Of a DNA stretch of 64,000 bases, positions 38,289 through 46,593 are shown in pieces. The translations under genes were made by a program, and so were the position numbers. The stretch comes from Rhodobiaceae bacterium (lineage in GTDB: Bacteria > Pseudomonadota > Alphaproteobacteria > Rhizobiales > Tepidamorphaceae). The DNA lies in contig JACKJK010000003.1 of NCBI GenBank assembly GCA_020637985.1, forward strand, positions 372,001 to 436,000, written 5' to 3'. Within the stretch, counting starts at the first letter, position 1; every line of letters starts with the position of its first letter. A model generated the notes under the pieces. The model was not told the origin of the DNA and made no database searches. It worked only from the letters and a program-made list of their open reading frames with translations.

Positions 38289-39589
38289 GGCGCCGGCTCC
38301 AGTTCGCTGAAGAACAGCGGCGCCTTTCCAGCCCTGGTGCGGCAAGGTGTTTCGGTGAGCCGAATCGAGTAGCGCACGCGCGAGGGAACCTTCTTTTCGA
38401 GCCTGGCCTTGATCGTTGCGATGCTGGATTCGTCGAAGTCCGATGCCGGTACGACCACCAGTTCGATGAAGTCGAAGTCCTTCTGCAGGATCTGCGCCGA
38501 GGCGATGCCGCGAACGTCGCGCACGATGTGGTTGAGGCCGACGACGCGGGAGCCATCTTCCAGCACGAGGTATTCGCTTGTGCGCCCGCTGATCCCGCGG
38601 AAGTGCCGCATGCCAAGCGCGATTTCCTCGAGCCTTTCCTCGCTGGCGTCGTCATCGACGCCCGCGACATCTCCGGTACGATAGCGCAGCAGCATCTGCG
38701 CTCCGTTGCGCAAGCCCGTTGCCACGATCTCCATCCCGTCATCGCCGCGAAGGAATTCCACCGCGCCATAGCCGGGACGCAGCCAGTATTCGCCGTCTGT
38801 CAGGGAGTAGGCGCAGGCGACCCGCTCCGCCTGTCCGTAGTAGTCCAGCATCACGGCGCCGAGCTGGCGCGCGGCACGCGCACGCAGGTCGCTGGCAGGC
38901 ACCTCGCAGGATGTCATGACGAGCGGAATGCGCAACCCGGTCCGCTGCTGCTCCATCAGGCGCAGCAGGAGGTCGAATGTCGCTGAATAGACGAACAGGA
39001 AATCGGGCCTGAAGGCTTCGATGAACTCTGAGTAGGCGGCGAAGGTTCCGCCATGCAGGTGCTGGGCCGACAGTGCCGCCCTGGTGCGCGTGATCTGCCG
39101 CCCGTAGGGCGGGCTCGTGTCGTCTGGATGCTTGAACGTGTCGGCGCGCATCAGCAGCACCCGCGCATTCAGCGGATCGAACCCCGCCATCGAGATGAGA
39201 TGGTCGACGGTTGCCTGCTCGTAGGCAACGCACGCCGGCGACCGCCACAGGACGAGGGGAACCCCGGTCGACCCGCTGGTCACGGCGCGTGCGGCCAGCC
39301 GCATGCCTGCCGGGCGCATCGCTTCGCCGTGCCGCCGGATGTCCTGCTTTTCGAGGATGGGCAGCTCGCGCAACGTCGTGCCGGCCGGCAGGTCCCGATA
39401 GTGGGCGGCCTTGCGCGCCTGCGCGATGGTGTTCTCGACGCGTTCGCCCTGGAGCGCTCGCCGTTCACAGATGTCGAGGGTGTCCTCGAAGCGCAATTGC
39501 TGGCGGTAGTGCTGGTAGAGGCCGGGTGGCCTGCGCACGATCGCGTCCAGCGGCGTAATACGCTTGGCGAAATCGGTGAACGCGCTCAT
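38285..39589 (-). CDS. PaaK/CapK-like adenylate-forming protein of a polysaccharide locus
   Basis: The 434-residue protein resembles phenylacetate-CoA ligase and the CapK proteins of capsule clusters. It has the ATP-loop TSGSTGVPLVL near residue 105, the YYGQAE stretch near 255, and RYRTGDVAGVD in the C-terminal hinge. The C-terminal ELVVVPASDF region has the small domain fold, ending with Lys residues that could be catalytic. No acyl-carrier or phenylacetate genes are nearby. In glycan loci such proteins may activate an organic or amino acid for attachment to a sugar. The exact substrate is unknown. It is coupled to wzx by a 4-base overlap. Confidence 0.8.
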   Translation of the reverse strand: MSAFTDFAKRITPLDAIVRRPPGLYQHYRQQLRFEDTLDICERRALQGERVENTIAQARKAAHYRDLPAGTTLRELPILEKQDIRRHGEAMRPAGMRLAARAVTSGSTGVPLVLWRSPACVAYEQATVDHLISMAGFDPLNARVLLMRADTFKHPDDTSPPYGRQITRTRAALSAQHLHGGTFAAYSEFIEAFRPDFLFVYSATFDLLLRLMEQQRTGLRIPLVMTSCEVPASDLRARAARQLGAVMLDYYGQAERVACAYSLTDGEYWLRPGYGAVEFLRGDDGMEIVATGLRNGAQMLLRYRTGDVAGVDDDASEERLEEIALGMRHFRGISGRTSEYLVLEDGSRVVGLNHIVRDVRGIASAQILQKDFDFIELVVVPASDFDESSIATIKARLEKKVPSRVRYSIRLTETPCRTRAGKAPLFFSELEPAP

Positions 39590-41058
39590 TGCATTCCGCC
39601 TCCGGCCGCGCGGAGGCCGCCGTCTCCGAGGTCCCACGGGGTTCTCAGGATCGCCGCGAAGGGGAGGCCGATCACGTGCAATATGATGGCGTAGACGAGG
39701 AGCATGCTGACGCCGCCACCGATCAGTTGCACCAGCACGCCCTGCGCCGATACCGCGGCGGAAACGAAATGGCCGGCGGCGCCGGCCGCGAGCGCCGCGG
39801 CAAGGATGCCACAGAGCCTGCCGATCGCCGGATCGAAGGCGAGCACGCGCCGCGACGTCACAACCGACGCGGCCAGCGCCAGCGCGGCCCCGGCCAGATA
39901 ACCCCAGGCGGCGCCCTGCAATCCCAGTTGCGCAATCAGCACGACGCTGGCCACGGTCGCGACGATGGCTGTGGGCAGCATGTAGCCGATCAGCAGCCCG
40001 GTGTGCCGCGTCATGTAGAAATTGTTGTCGAAGACGAACAGCTTCAGGTTGACGAGGAGTGTGCCGAGCGCGATCGGCGGCATGATTGCCGCGACATCGG
40101 CATGATAGTCCTGCGGATAGAGAAATGCCGCGGCGGGCTCGTTCAACGCGATGAGGCCCGCCGTCACGACGCCCGCCACCGTGCTCATGCTGACCAAAAG
40201 GCCGCGTTGGGCATCTGCAACAGCACGATCACCGCCCTGTTCCTTCAGGCGCGCAAGGCGGGGGAAGGTGTAGGTGTTCATCGCCGACAGCAACATGGCC
40301 GCCGGTTGCCGCGCCAGCGCGAAGCCGGCGGCATAGATGCCGACGGCGGCCGGCCCTGCGAAGGAGTTCAGAATGAACCGGTCGTACCATCCAAGCGCGT
40401 ATGTGAGCAGCGCCACGGCTGCGACCGGCGCGCCGAACTTCAGTGCCTGCGCATAGCCAGTGCGCGCCATCCGCGGCCGCGGATTGCCACGTAGTGCCGC
40501 GAACAGACCGGCGAGCGCACACGCGAGTGTCACGCCGCTCAACGCAATCACTGGCGCGACGTAGCTGGGCCACATGACTGCAGCGGCGACCGCAAGCGCG
40601 CATACGAGTGCCGAGCGTGAAATCTCGACGACCGCGAACCACAGATGGCGCTCCTGGTGCTGCAGCACGCTGAGGCAGAGCCGCAGCACGGCGAAGGCCA
40701 CGACATAGGCCATCGTCGAGACTGCGAAGACGACCGCGGATGGGGCACCGACAAGAACCGAGATGCCCGCCGCCATTACGCAGGCGAGCACCGTGGAAAC
40801 GCCGAGCAGGATGAACGTTCGCCCCAGCCGCACGGCGCCGATATGCGCCTTGCCCGCTTCCTCGCGCAGGAAGCGGATGCGGATCCAGTTGCTTGCCACC
40901 ATGTCGAGGATTTCGCCGCTCGCCACCACCAGCGCAAACAGCCCGTACTCTGCCTTGTCGAGAAACCGCGTCAGCGCGACGAGCACGATCAGCATTGCGG
41001 CGCGCCCGCAGACGTTCGCTGCAAGATAGAGCAGGTAGGTGGGCTTGCGGTCGGACAT
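39586..41058 (-). CDS. Wzx-like oligosaccharide flippase (MOP superfamily)
   Basis: The 490-residue protein has about fourteen predicted transmembrane segments and the general form of Wzx/RfbX flippases: an N-terminal NVCGRAAMLIVLVALTRFL and LDKAEYGLFALVVA, and paired helices with intervening charged loops. It would move the undecaprenyl-diphosphate-linked repeat to the periplasmic face for polymerisation. It begins 9 bases after wecG ends and overlaps the PaaK-like gene, so all belong to one operon. Confidence 0.88.
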   Translation of the reverse strand: MSDRKPTYLLYLAANVCGRAAMLIVLVALTRFLDKAEYGLFALVVASGEILDMVASNWIRIRFLREEAGKAHIGAVRLGRTFILLGVSTVLACVMAAGISVLVGAPSAVVFAVSTMAYVVAFAVLRLCLSVLQHQERHLWFAVVEISRSALVCALAVAAAVMWPSYVAPVIALSGVTLACALAGLFAALRGNPRPRMARTGYAQALKFGAPVAAVALLTYALGWYDRFILNSFAGPAAVGIYAAGFALARQPAAMLLSAMNTYTFPRLARLKEQGGDRAVADAQRGLLVSMSTVAGVVTAGLIALNEPAAAFLYPQDYHADVAAIMPPIALGTLLVNLKLFVFDNNFYMTRHTGLLIGYMLPTAIVATVASVVLIAQLGLQGAAWGYLAGAALALAASVVTSRRVLAFDPAIGRLCGILAAALAAGAAGHFVSAAVSAQGVLVQLIGGGVSMLLVYAIILHVIGLPFAAILRTPWDLGDGGLRAAGGGMQ

Positions 41059-41067
41059 GACGAACCT

Positions 41068-41865
41068 TCAGCGCTCCGTGCCCGTCTCCCGGCGCGTCGC
41101 ACCCGCGGAACGGCCCGTCTGACCTAGCCCGGTCGCCTTGCGCACCAGCGCCAGCGCCAGCAGGCCGGCAAAGACCGCGTTGGTGCGCAGGTAGCGTCCG
41201 GCGAGCCGCCGCGGTTCCTGCGCCAGCCGGTAGGCCCATTCGAGGCCCGCCGATTGCGCCCATGCAGGTGCCCGCCGGGTCTTGCCGGCGACAACGTCGA
41301 GCGAGCCGCCGATTCCCATCAGGAACGGCACGCCGAGCGTATCCCCGTAGGCGGCGAGGAACCGCTCCTTGCGCGGGGTCGGCATGGCGATGAACAGGCA
41401 GTCCGCCCCGCTGCGGCGGATTTCGGCGACAACCTCCAGTTCGTCCGCCTTGCCGAAGTATCCGTCACGCAGCCCGGCGAACTCCAGTCCCGGAAATCGC
41501 TTCGCGAGATTGCCGGCCGCCTCGTCGAGAACGTCTCGGGTGGCGCCGAGCAGGAACGGCCGCCTGCGCTCGATGGCGCACAACTCGATCAGCGCGAGGA
41601 ACAGGTCGATCCCGGACACCCGCTCGCACCCGGGCATCCCGAGCGCCTTTAGCCCGAGCACGATGCCCATCCCGTCGATGCCGATGATGTCGGCCAGGCG
41701 CACGTCGCGGTCGAGCTCCGGGTCGCTGCGGGCGTTGACGAGCTTGGCGACGTTGAGAGCCACGTGCCGGCACGCTTCGCGCTCGCGCATCGCGATTCTC
41801 GCACGCGCGACTGTCTCCTCGAGGGAGAGCACGTCGACCGGCATGCCTAGGAGGCTTGTGCGCAT
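41068..41865 (-). CDS. wecG: WecG/TagA/CpsF-family glycosyltransferase, probable ManNAcA transferase
   Basis: The 265-residue protein has the GT26 signatures ALNVAKLVNARSDPEL, DGMGIVLGLKALG, RVSGIDLFLAL, LLGATRDVLDEA and the C-terminal GIGGSLDVVAGKTRRAP with WAYRLAQEPRR. Enzymes of this family add ManNAcA or ManNAc to a polyprenyl-diphosphate-GlcNAc. Directly downstream of wecB and wecC, transfer of ManNAcA is the natural reading, although the acceptor is not certain. The start at 41865 overlaps the end of wecC by 19 bases; the next in-frame Met is seven codons in. Confidence 0.87.
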   Translation of the reverse strand: MRTSLLGMPVDVLSLEETVARARIAMREREACRHVALNVAKLVNARSDPELDRDVRLADIIGIDGMGIVLGLKALGMPGCERVSGIDLFLALIELCAIERRRPFLLGATRDVLDEAAGNLAKRFPGLEFAGLRDGYFGKADELEVVAEIRRSGADCLFIAMPTPRKERFLAAYGDTLGVPFLMGIGGSLDVVAGKTRRAPAWAQSAGLEWAYRLAQEPRRLAGRYLRTNAVFAGLLALALVRKATGLGQTGRSAGATRRETGTER

Positions 41866-43157
41866 GCATCCTCGCTGGCGGCAGGGGTGGAGGCAGGCTG
41901 TCCGGCTCCCGCGAACAGTCCCACGGGGTCGATGAGCGCCTTGCCGGCAAGCGCGGTTCGCGGGATTGCCCCGAAGGCATCGTGGTTGCACAGGACGACC
42001 ACCACGCCGGCTCTCGCGATAGCCTCTTCGTGGCCGCACAGGCGCACGCCCGGTATGCCGGCAAGAGCCGGCGGCAGATCCTGGATGTGCGGCTCGGCGA
42101 CGAGCAGCTCGGCACCCTTGTCGGCGGCGAGTTGCCGGGCAACCGCGATGGCCGGGCTGCCGCGCAGGTCGTCGACATTCGGCTTGTAGGCGAGCCCGAG
42201 CAGCGCGATCGGTTTGCCCGGCGTCTTGCGCGCCGCCTTGCGCACCTTCTTCACCACCCAGTCGGGCTTTCGGTCGTTGACACCGCGTGCAGTCGCGATA
42301 AGCGGCGTCAGCTCCGGAGCCGCCTCGTGGATGAACCAGGGATCGACCGGGATGCAGTGGCCGCCGACGCCGGGGCCAGGGCGCAGGATGTTGACGCGCG
42401 GGTGGTGATTGGCCAGATCGATCACCTCCCAGGGGTCGAGGCCGAAGTGGTCGCAAACCAGCGAAACCTCGTTGGCAAAAGCGATATTGACGTCACGGTA
42501 GGCGTTCTCCAGCAGCTTGGAGAGTTCCGCGGCATTCGCGCTCGTCACGGCGATGTCGCCATCAACGAAACGCCGGTAGAAGGCGCGTGCGGCGCGTCCA
42601 CTGCGCGCGTCGAGGCCGCCGACGATGCGGTCGTTACCGACCAGTTCCCTGAGGGTCTGTCCCGGGAGTACGCGTTCGGGGCAATAGGCGAGGTGGATGT
42701 CGCTGCGTTCCGGCACGTCCTGCGGAAAGCTCAGGTCGGGGCGCAGACGCGCGAGCAGCCGCGCGATCGTCGCGGTTGTTCCCACCGGGCAGGTCGACTC
42801 GATGATGACGAGGTTCCCGGTTGTCAGCACCGGTGCGATCGCCTGGGCGGCGGCTTCGACGGCGGTGATGTCGGCGAGGTTGCCGGCCCGGATCGGTGTC
42901 GGGGTCGCGATGACGAAGACGCTCGAGGCCCGCGGCGAGACGGCCGCGTCGAGGTTGCCGCCTGCAACCGCATCCGCCACCAGCGTCGCGAGTTCCGGTT
43001 CGACGATATGCGGCGCGCCAGCGTTGATCCGCTCGACAACGGCCGCGTTGATGTCGACGCCGGCTACGCTGAACCCACGAGCCGCGAGGAGGGCTGCGGT
43101 AGGGAGCCCGACATAGCCGAGGCCGACGACGCAGACGCGGTTCTTGTTCGATGCCAT
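41847..43157 (-). CDS. wecC: UDP-N-acetyl-D-mannosamine dehydrogenase
   Basis: WecC oxidises UDP-ManNAc twice with NAD+ to UDP-ManNAcA. The 436-residue protein shows VVGLGYVGLPTAALLA (NAD-binding), HIVEPELATLV typical of WecC rather than WbpA or Ugd, ESTCPVGTT near 120, AYCPERVLPG near 157 and GVGGHCIPVDPWF with catalytic C268. The C-terminal DLRGSPAIAVARQL completes the family pattern. The start at 43157 has an AAGGAT ribosome-binding site lying inside wecB; the two genes overlap by 94 bases. Confidence 0.94.
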   Translation of the reverse strand: MASNKNRVCVVGLGYVGLPTAALLAARGFSVAGVDINAAVVERINAGAPHIVEPELATLVADAVAGGNLDAAVSPRASSVFVIATPTPIRAGNLADITAVEAAAQAIAPVLTTGNLVIIESTCPVGTTATIARLLARLRPDLSFPQDVPERSDIHLAYCPERVLPGQTLRELVGNDRIVGGLDARSGRAARAFYRRFVDGDIAVTSANAAELSKLLENAYRDVNIAFANEVSLVCDHFGLDPWEVIDLANHHPRVNILRPGPGVGGHCIPVDPWFIHEAAPELTPLIATARGVNDRKPDWVVKKVRKAARKTPGKPIALLGLAYKPNVDDLRGSPAIAVARQLAADKGAELLVAEPHIQDLPPALAGIPGVRLCGHEEAIARAGVVVVLCNHDAFGAIPRTALAGKALIDPVGLFAGAGQPASTPAASEDACAQAS

Positions 43158-44266
43158 GAAAGCAGATCCTTGACGATGCGGCGGCTGGCCAGGCCGTCGC
43201 CATAGGGGTTCTTGCCGGTCGCCATCGCCGCATAGCGTTCCGGGTTGTCGAGCAGTTCGGTGACGTGCGCCTCGATGAGGCGGGGATCAGTGGTCACAAG
43301 ACGTGCGACCCCGGCATCGACGCCTTCCATGCGTTCACTGGTCTCGCGCATCACCAGCACGGGCTTGCCGAGGGAAGGTGCTTCCTCCTGCACGCCGCCG
43401 GAGTCGGTGAGGATCAGGTGAGCGCGATCCATCAGGAACACGAAGGCTTCGTAGTCGAGCGGCTCGATCAGCGCGACATTGTCGAGATTGCCAAGATGCC
43501 GGTGGACGGGTTCCTGCACGTTCGGATTGAGGTGCACCGGGTAGCAGACCTGCACGTCGTCGCGCGCCGCGATCGCCTTGATCGCAGAGCACATGCGCTC
43601 GAAACCGGCGCCGAAGCTCTCTCGCCTGTGGCCGGTCACCAGGATCAGCTTGCGGTTTCCCGCAAGCCACGAAAAGCGCTGTTCCAGCGCCTGCCGTGTT
43701 GTCGGGTCCTGTGTCACGCGCTCGTGCACCATCAGCAGGGCGTCGATCACCGTGTTGCCGGTCACCTTCACGGTGTCCGGCATGTGGCCCTCGTCCAGCA
43801 GGGCCTTGCGTGCAGTGTGCGTCGGTGCGTAGTGCCGCGTCGCCACCACGGAGGTCATCCGCCGGTTGGCCTCCTCCGGCCACGGGCTGAACAGGTCGCC
43901 CGTGCGCAGACCTGCTTCGACGTGCCCGACCGGAACACCCCGGTAGAAGGCCGCCATGGCCGCCGCCCAGCTCGTCGTCGTGTCACCCTGGACCAGCACC
44001 ACGTCGGGCGCGAATTCGCCGATCACCGGGTCGAGGCGCTGGACGATGCGCACGAACACCTCGTTGAGCGACTGGTTGGCGGTCATGACCTCGAGGTCGT
44101 AGTCGGGTTCTATGCGGAAGGACTTCAACACTTCGTCCAGCATCGTCTTGTGCTGTCCGGTCACGCACACGCGCGCGTCTACGCCGATGGTTCTGGCGAA
44201 TTCGTGGATGATCGGGGCCATCTTGATGGCTTCCGGCCGCGTGCCGAATGTCAGAAGGACTTTCAC
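43064..44266 (-). CDS. wecB: UDP-N-acetylglucosamine 2-epimerase (non-hydrolysing)
   Basis: WecB converts UDP-GlcNAc to UDP-ManNAc. The 400-residue protein has FGTRPEAIKMAP at the N-terminus, VTGQHKTMLDEVL, VQGDTTTSWAAAMAAFY, HVEAGLRTGD, TGHRRESFG, DSGGVQEEAPSLGKPVLVMRE and NPYGDGLAS. Conservation ends near residue 370; the last 30 residues (rich in Ser and Ala) are encoded inside the start of wecC and may only result from reading through the overlap. It is the first gene of a six-gene minus-strand operon (wecB, wecC, wecG, wzx, PaaK-like, GT4) and starts next to an AT-rich region. Confidence 0.94.
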   Translation of the reverse strand: MKVLLTFGTRPEAIKMAPIIHEFARTIGVDARVCVTGQHKTMLDEVLKSFRIEPDYDLEVMTANQSLNEVFVRIVQRLDPVIGEFAPDVVLVQGDTTTSWAAAMAAFYRGVPVGHVEAGLRTGDLFSPWPEEANRRMTSVVATRHYAPTHTARKALLDEGHMPDTVKVTGNTVIDALLMVHERVTQDPTTRQALEQRFSWLAGNRKLILVTGHRRESFGAGFERMCSAIKAIAARDDVQVCYPVHLNPNVQEPVHRHLGNLDNVALIEPLDYEAFVFLMDRAHLILTDSGGVQEEAPSLGKPVLVMRETSERMEGVDAGVARLVTTDPRLIEAHVTELLDNPERYAAMATGKNPYGDGLASRRIVKDLLSWHRTRTASASSASAMSGSLPQPSSRLVGSA

Positions 44267-44490
44267 GATCTGCCTCGCCTCGTGTGTTTCCCGTGTTGTT
44301 CACGGGTTCAGGCGATAAATAAATCAGAAACTAATAAAGAGCGCAGTGGTCGGTGTTATTAGGGTTAAATGATGTCGTTAATTGGTTAAAATCAAAAAGT
44401 TAACATTCGCAATTAATATTAATTACTCAAACAGAGATGACGTAGATGACTATTATTTCAGGTAACACATCTTTAACGTATCTATATTGA
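44267..44490. promoter_or_regulatory. AT-rich divergent regulatory region between wecB and the heparinase-like gene
   Basis: This 224-base region stands out: counted by hand, 44381-44480 has 27 G or C in 100, in a window otherwise near two-thirds G+C. It contains a perfect 14-base palindrome AATTAATATTAATT (44411-44424) and four GTTAA pentamers starting at 44364, 44377, 44385 and 44399. It probably holds both promoters and operator sites controlling the two halves of the locus. I could not pick out a single convincing promoter. Silencing by an H-NS-like or MucR-like protein is possible in such DNA, but no such gene is in the window. Confidence 0.6.
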
Positions 44491-46590
44491 GTGCGCCAAA
44501 AAATCGGGAGCCCTGAGCCTTTGGCCGGACGACTGCGCAAGATCCGCTGGTATGCATCGCGCCTGCGCTCCATGGAGCCGGGCGAACGGCTGTTCCGCGT
44601 CCGCGAGGCGATCAGGAAGCGCCTGTGGGCGCGAAGGAGTGCGCGCGGCTGGGACAACTACGAGCATATCGGCGACGGCGAGATCGGAAGTTTCGCACCG
44701 CTCGGCGAGCGGTTGCGCATGGCCGCCTCGATATGTCCGGCGGTGCTTGCAGAAGCCGAATCGGCCTTCGACGCTGGCAACTATTCGAGCCTCGGGCGTC
44801 CGGCGATCTCCCTGTTTGCCATGGACAGCGGGACTGACGACGCCTTCTGGTTCAATGATCCGGTGTCCGGCCACCGCTGGCCGGGTTCCGAGAAACCCGC
44901 ATTCGATGTCGCCGTGCGCTGGACAGGCGAGGGGCTCGGCGACGTCAAGTACGTCTGGGAGCTCAACCGCCTGCAGTTCCTGCAGCCGCTTGCGGCAGCG
45001 GTCGCGGCGAGTGACGACGCAGCGCTCGCGCGCCGGGTTCTCGATGTCGTCCACGCCTGGGCGAGCGCCAATCCGCCCGGGCGCGGCGTCAACTGGGTGT
45101 CGGGCCTGGAGCTGGCGCTGCGCCTTGTTTCCCTGGCGGTCGTCGTTGCGGGCATAGGCGAGAACCGGCTCGAACCCGCTGACCGCGTGCTGATCCGCCG
45201 CATGGCCGCCGCCCATGGCCGCCAGCTCGCCGCCTTTCCTTCGGGCTTCTCCTCGGCCAACAACCATCTCGTGGCGGAAGGGCTAGGGCTGCTGGTCGCA
45301 GGCTGGCTGGCGCCGGACCTGCCCGAGGCGCGCGGCTGGGCGCGCGCCGGCCGCGCCGTGATCGAGGCCGAGGCGCTGGCGCAGGTCCACCCTGACGGGG
45401 TGGGTGCCGAACAGTCGCCGACCTACCATGCCTTCACGCTCGAGATGGTCGCGCTGGCGTTGCTGTTGTCGTCCGATACGCCGGTGGTGCTGCCGAAGGC
45501 CATTCCGCTGCGCCTTGCCGCCGGTGCGCGGTTCCTCATGGCTCTCGCCAACGCTGAAGGCCGCGTGCCCGCGATCGGCGACGACGACGAGGGCCACGTC
45601 GTCTTCAACACGCATGCCCGCGAGGAACGCTACTGCGTCTCCGTTGCCGCGGCGGTCGGCGGCCTGCTGGGCGAGCCGGAACTCGCCGGCGTGCCGCGCG
45701 AAACCGGCCTGCGCGATCTCGTATTCGCCTCTCCGCCGGCTGCCGAGACGCCCTGGCCGGAACGCGCGGAAGTTCAGGTCTTTCCCTGCGGCGGCTATAC
45801 GGTGGTCCGCGACACCTGCGCCGACCATCGCATCCATCTTGTCTTCGACCACGGCCCGCATGGCCATACCGCGCTTGCCGCTCATGGCCACTGCGATCCG
45901 CTTGCCATCTGGCTCAGCGTCGATGGCCAGCCGGTCTTCGCTGACGCCGGCACGTGGCTCTATCACGCCGGCGGCGACATGCGTAGGCGCCAGCGCGAGG
46001 CCGGGCTGCACAACACCCTGCTGATCGGCGACCGCTCGCCGGCGCAAGCCGCCGGCGCCTTCGCGTGGACGAACAAGTCGAATGCGGAGTTCCTGCTTGT
46101 GCGCACCGGCCCCGATTGGGCAGTGGCGGGACGCCATGCCGGCTACCTGCGCGACTTCGGGGTGCATCACGTCCGCCGCATCGAGCGCGACGGCGACGCG
46201 TTCCGCATGGTCGACACGCTCGAAGGCGCGCGGGAAGTGCTGCCCGTCTCCATCCGTTTCCTGTGCGATCCCGCAGTGGAACCCGAAATCGAAGGCGGCA
46301 AGGTCGTTCTGTCGAAGCAGGGTGTGCGTCTGCTCGAGATGGAAATTCCCGCGGGGTTCCGCTGCGAGATCCGACTGGAAAGCCTGTCTCCGCGCTTCGG
46401 CGAACTGGTGCCGACACGCCAGGTCGTGCTGCACGGAGCGCTGGCGCCGAATGCAGTGGCGCAAACGGCGATTTCGCTGGCGGCCAGGCAAGCACGCGTC
46501 GAACACGCGCACGGCGGTACGGTCGTTACCGCAAATTGGGCGAAGAGCGCGCCCGTCGAACATGCAACATCATCTTCCGGCAGGGCCTAA
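44491..46590 (+). CDS. Heparinase II/III-family protein
   Basis: The protein (699 residues from GTG 44491) has an alpha-helical toroid region (about residues 60-420, with NNHLVAEG and GAEQSPTYHAF) and a C-terminal beta-sandwich Heparinase_II_III domain with HGPHGHTALAAHGHCDPLAIW and ADAGTWLYHAGG. Family members are lyases of uronic-acid polysaccharides, and several occur in exopolysaccharide loci. No signal peptide is evident. The start is uncertain: GTG 44491 lacks a ribosome-binding site, while TTG 44521 has GGGAG ten bases upstream and would give MAGRLRKIRWYASR. It is 3 bases from the following Wzz-like gene. Confidence 0.85.
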   Translation: MRQKIGSPEPLAGRLRKIRWYASRLRSMEPGERLFRVREAIRKRLWARRSARGWDNYEHIGDGEIGSFAPLGERLRMAASICPAVLAEAESAFDAGNYSSLGRPAISLFAMDSGTDDAFWFNDPVSGHRWPGSEKPAFDVAVRWTGEGLGDVKYVWELNRLQFLQPLAAAVAASDDAALARRVLDVVHAWASANPPGRGVNWVSGLELALRLVSLAVVVAGIGENRLEPADRVLIRRMAAAHGRQLAAFPSGFSSANNHLVAEGLGLLVAGWLAPDLPEARGWARAGRAVIEAEALAQVHPDGVGAEQSPTYHAFTLEMVALALLLSSDTPVVLPKAIPLRLAAGARFLMALANAEGRVPAIGDDDEGHVVFNTHAREERYCVSVAAAVGGLLGEPELAGVPRETGLRDLVFASPPAAETPWPERAEVQVFPCGGYTVVRDTCADHRIHLVFDHGPHGHTALAAHGHCDPLAIWLSVDGQPVFADAGTWLYHAGGDMRRRQREAGLHNTLLIGDRSPAQAAGAFAWTNKSNAEFLLVRTGPDWAVAGRHAGYLRDFGVHHVRRIERDGDAFRMVDTLEGAREVLPVSIRFLCDPAVEPEIEGGKVVLSKQGVRLLEMEIPAGFRCEIRLESLSPRFGELVPTRQVVLHGALAPNAVAQTAISLAARQARVEHAHGGTVVTANWAKSAPVEHATSSSGRA

Positions 46591-46593
46591 GTC

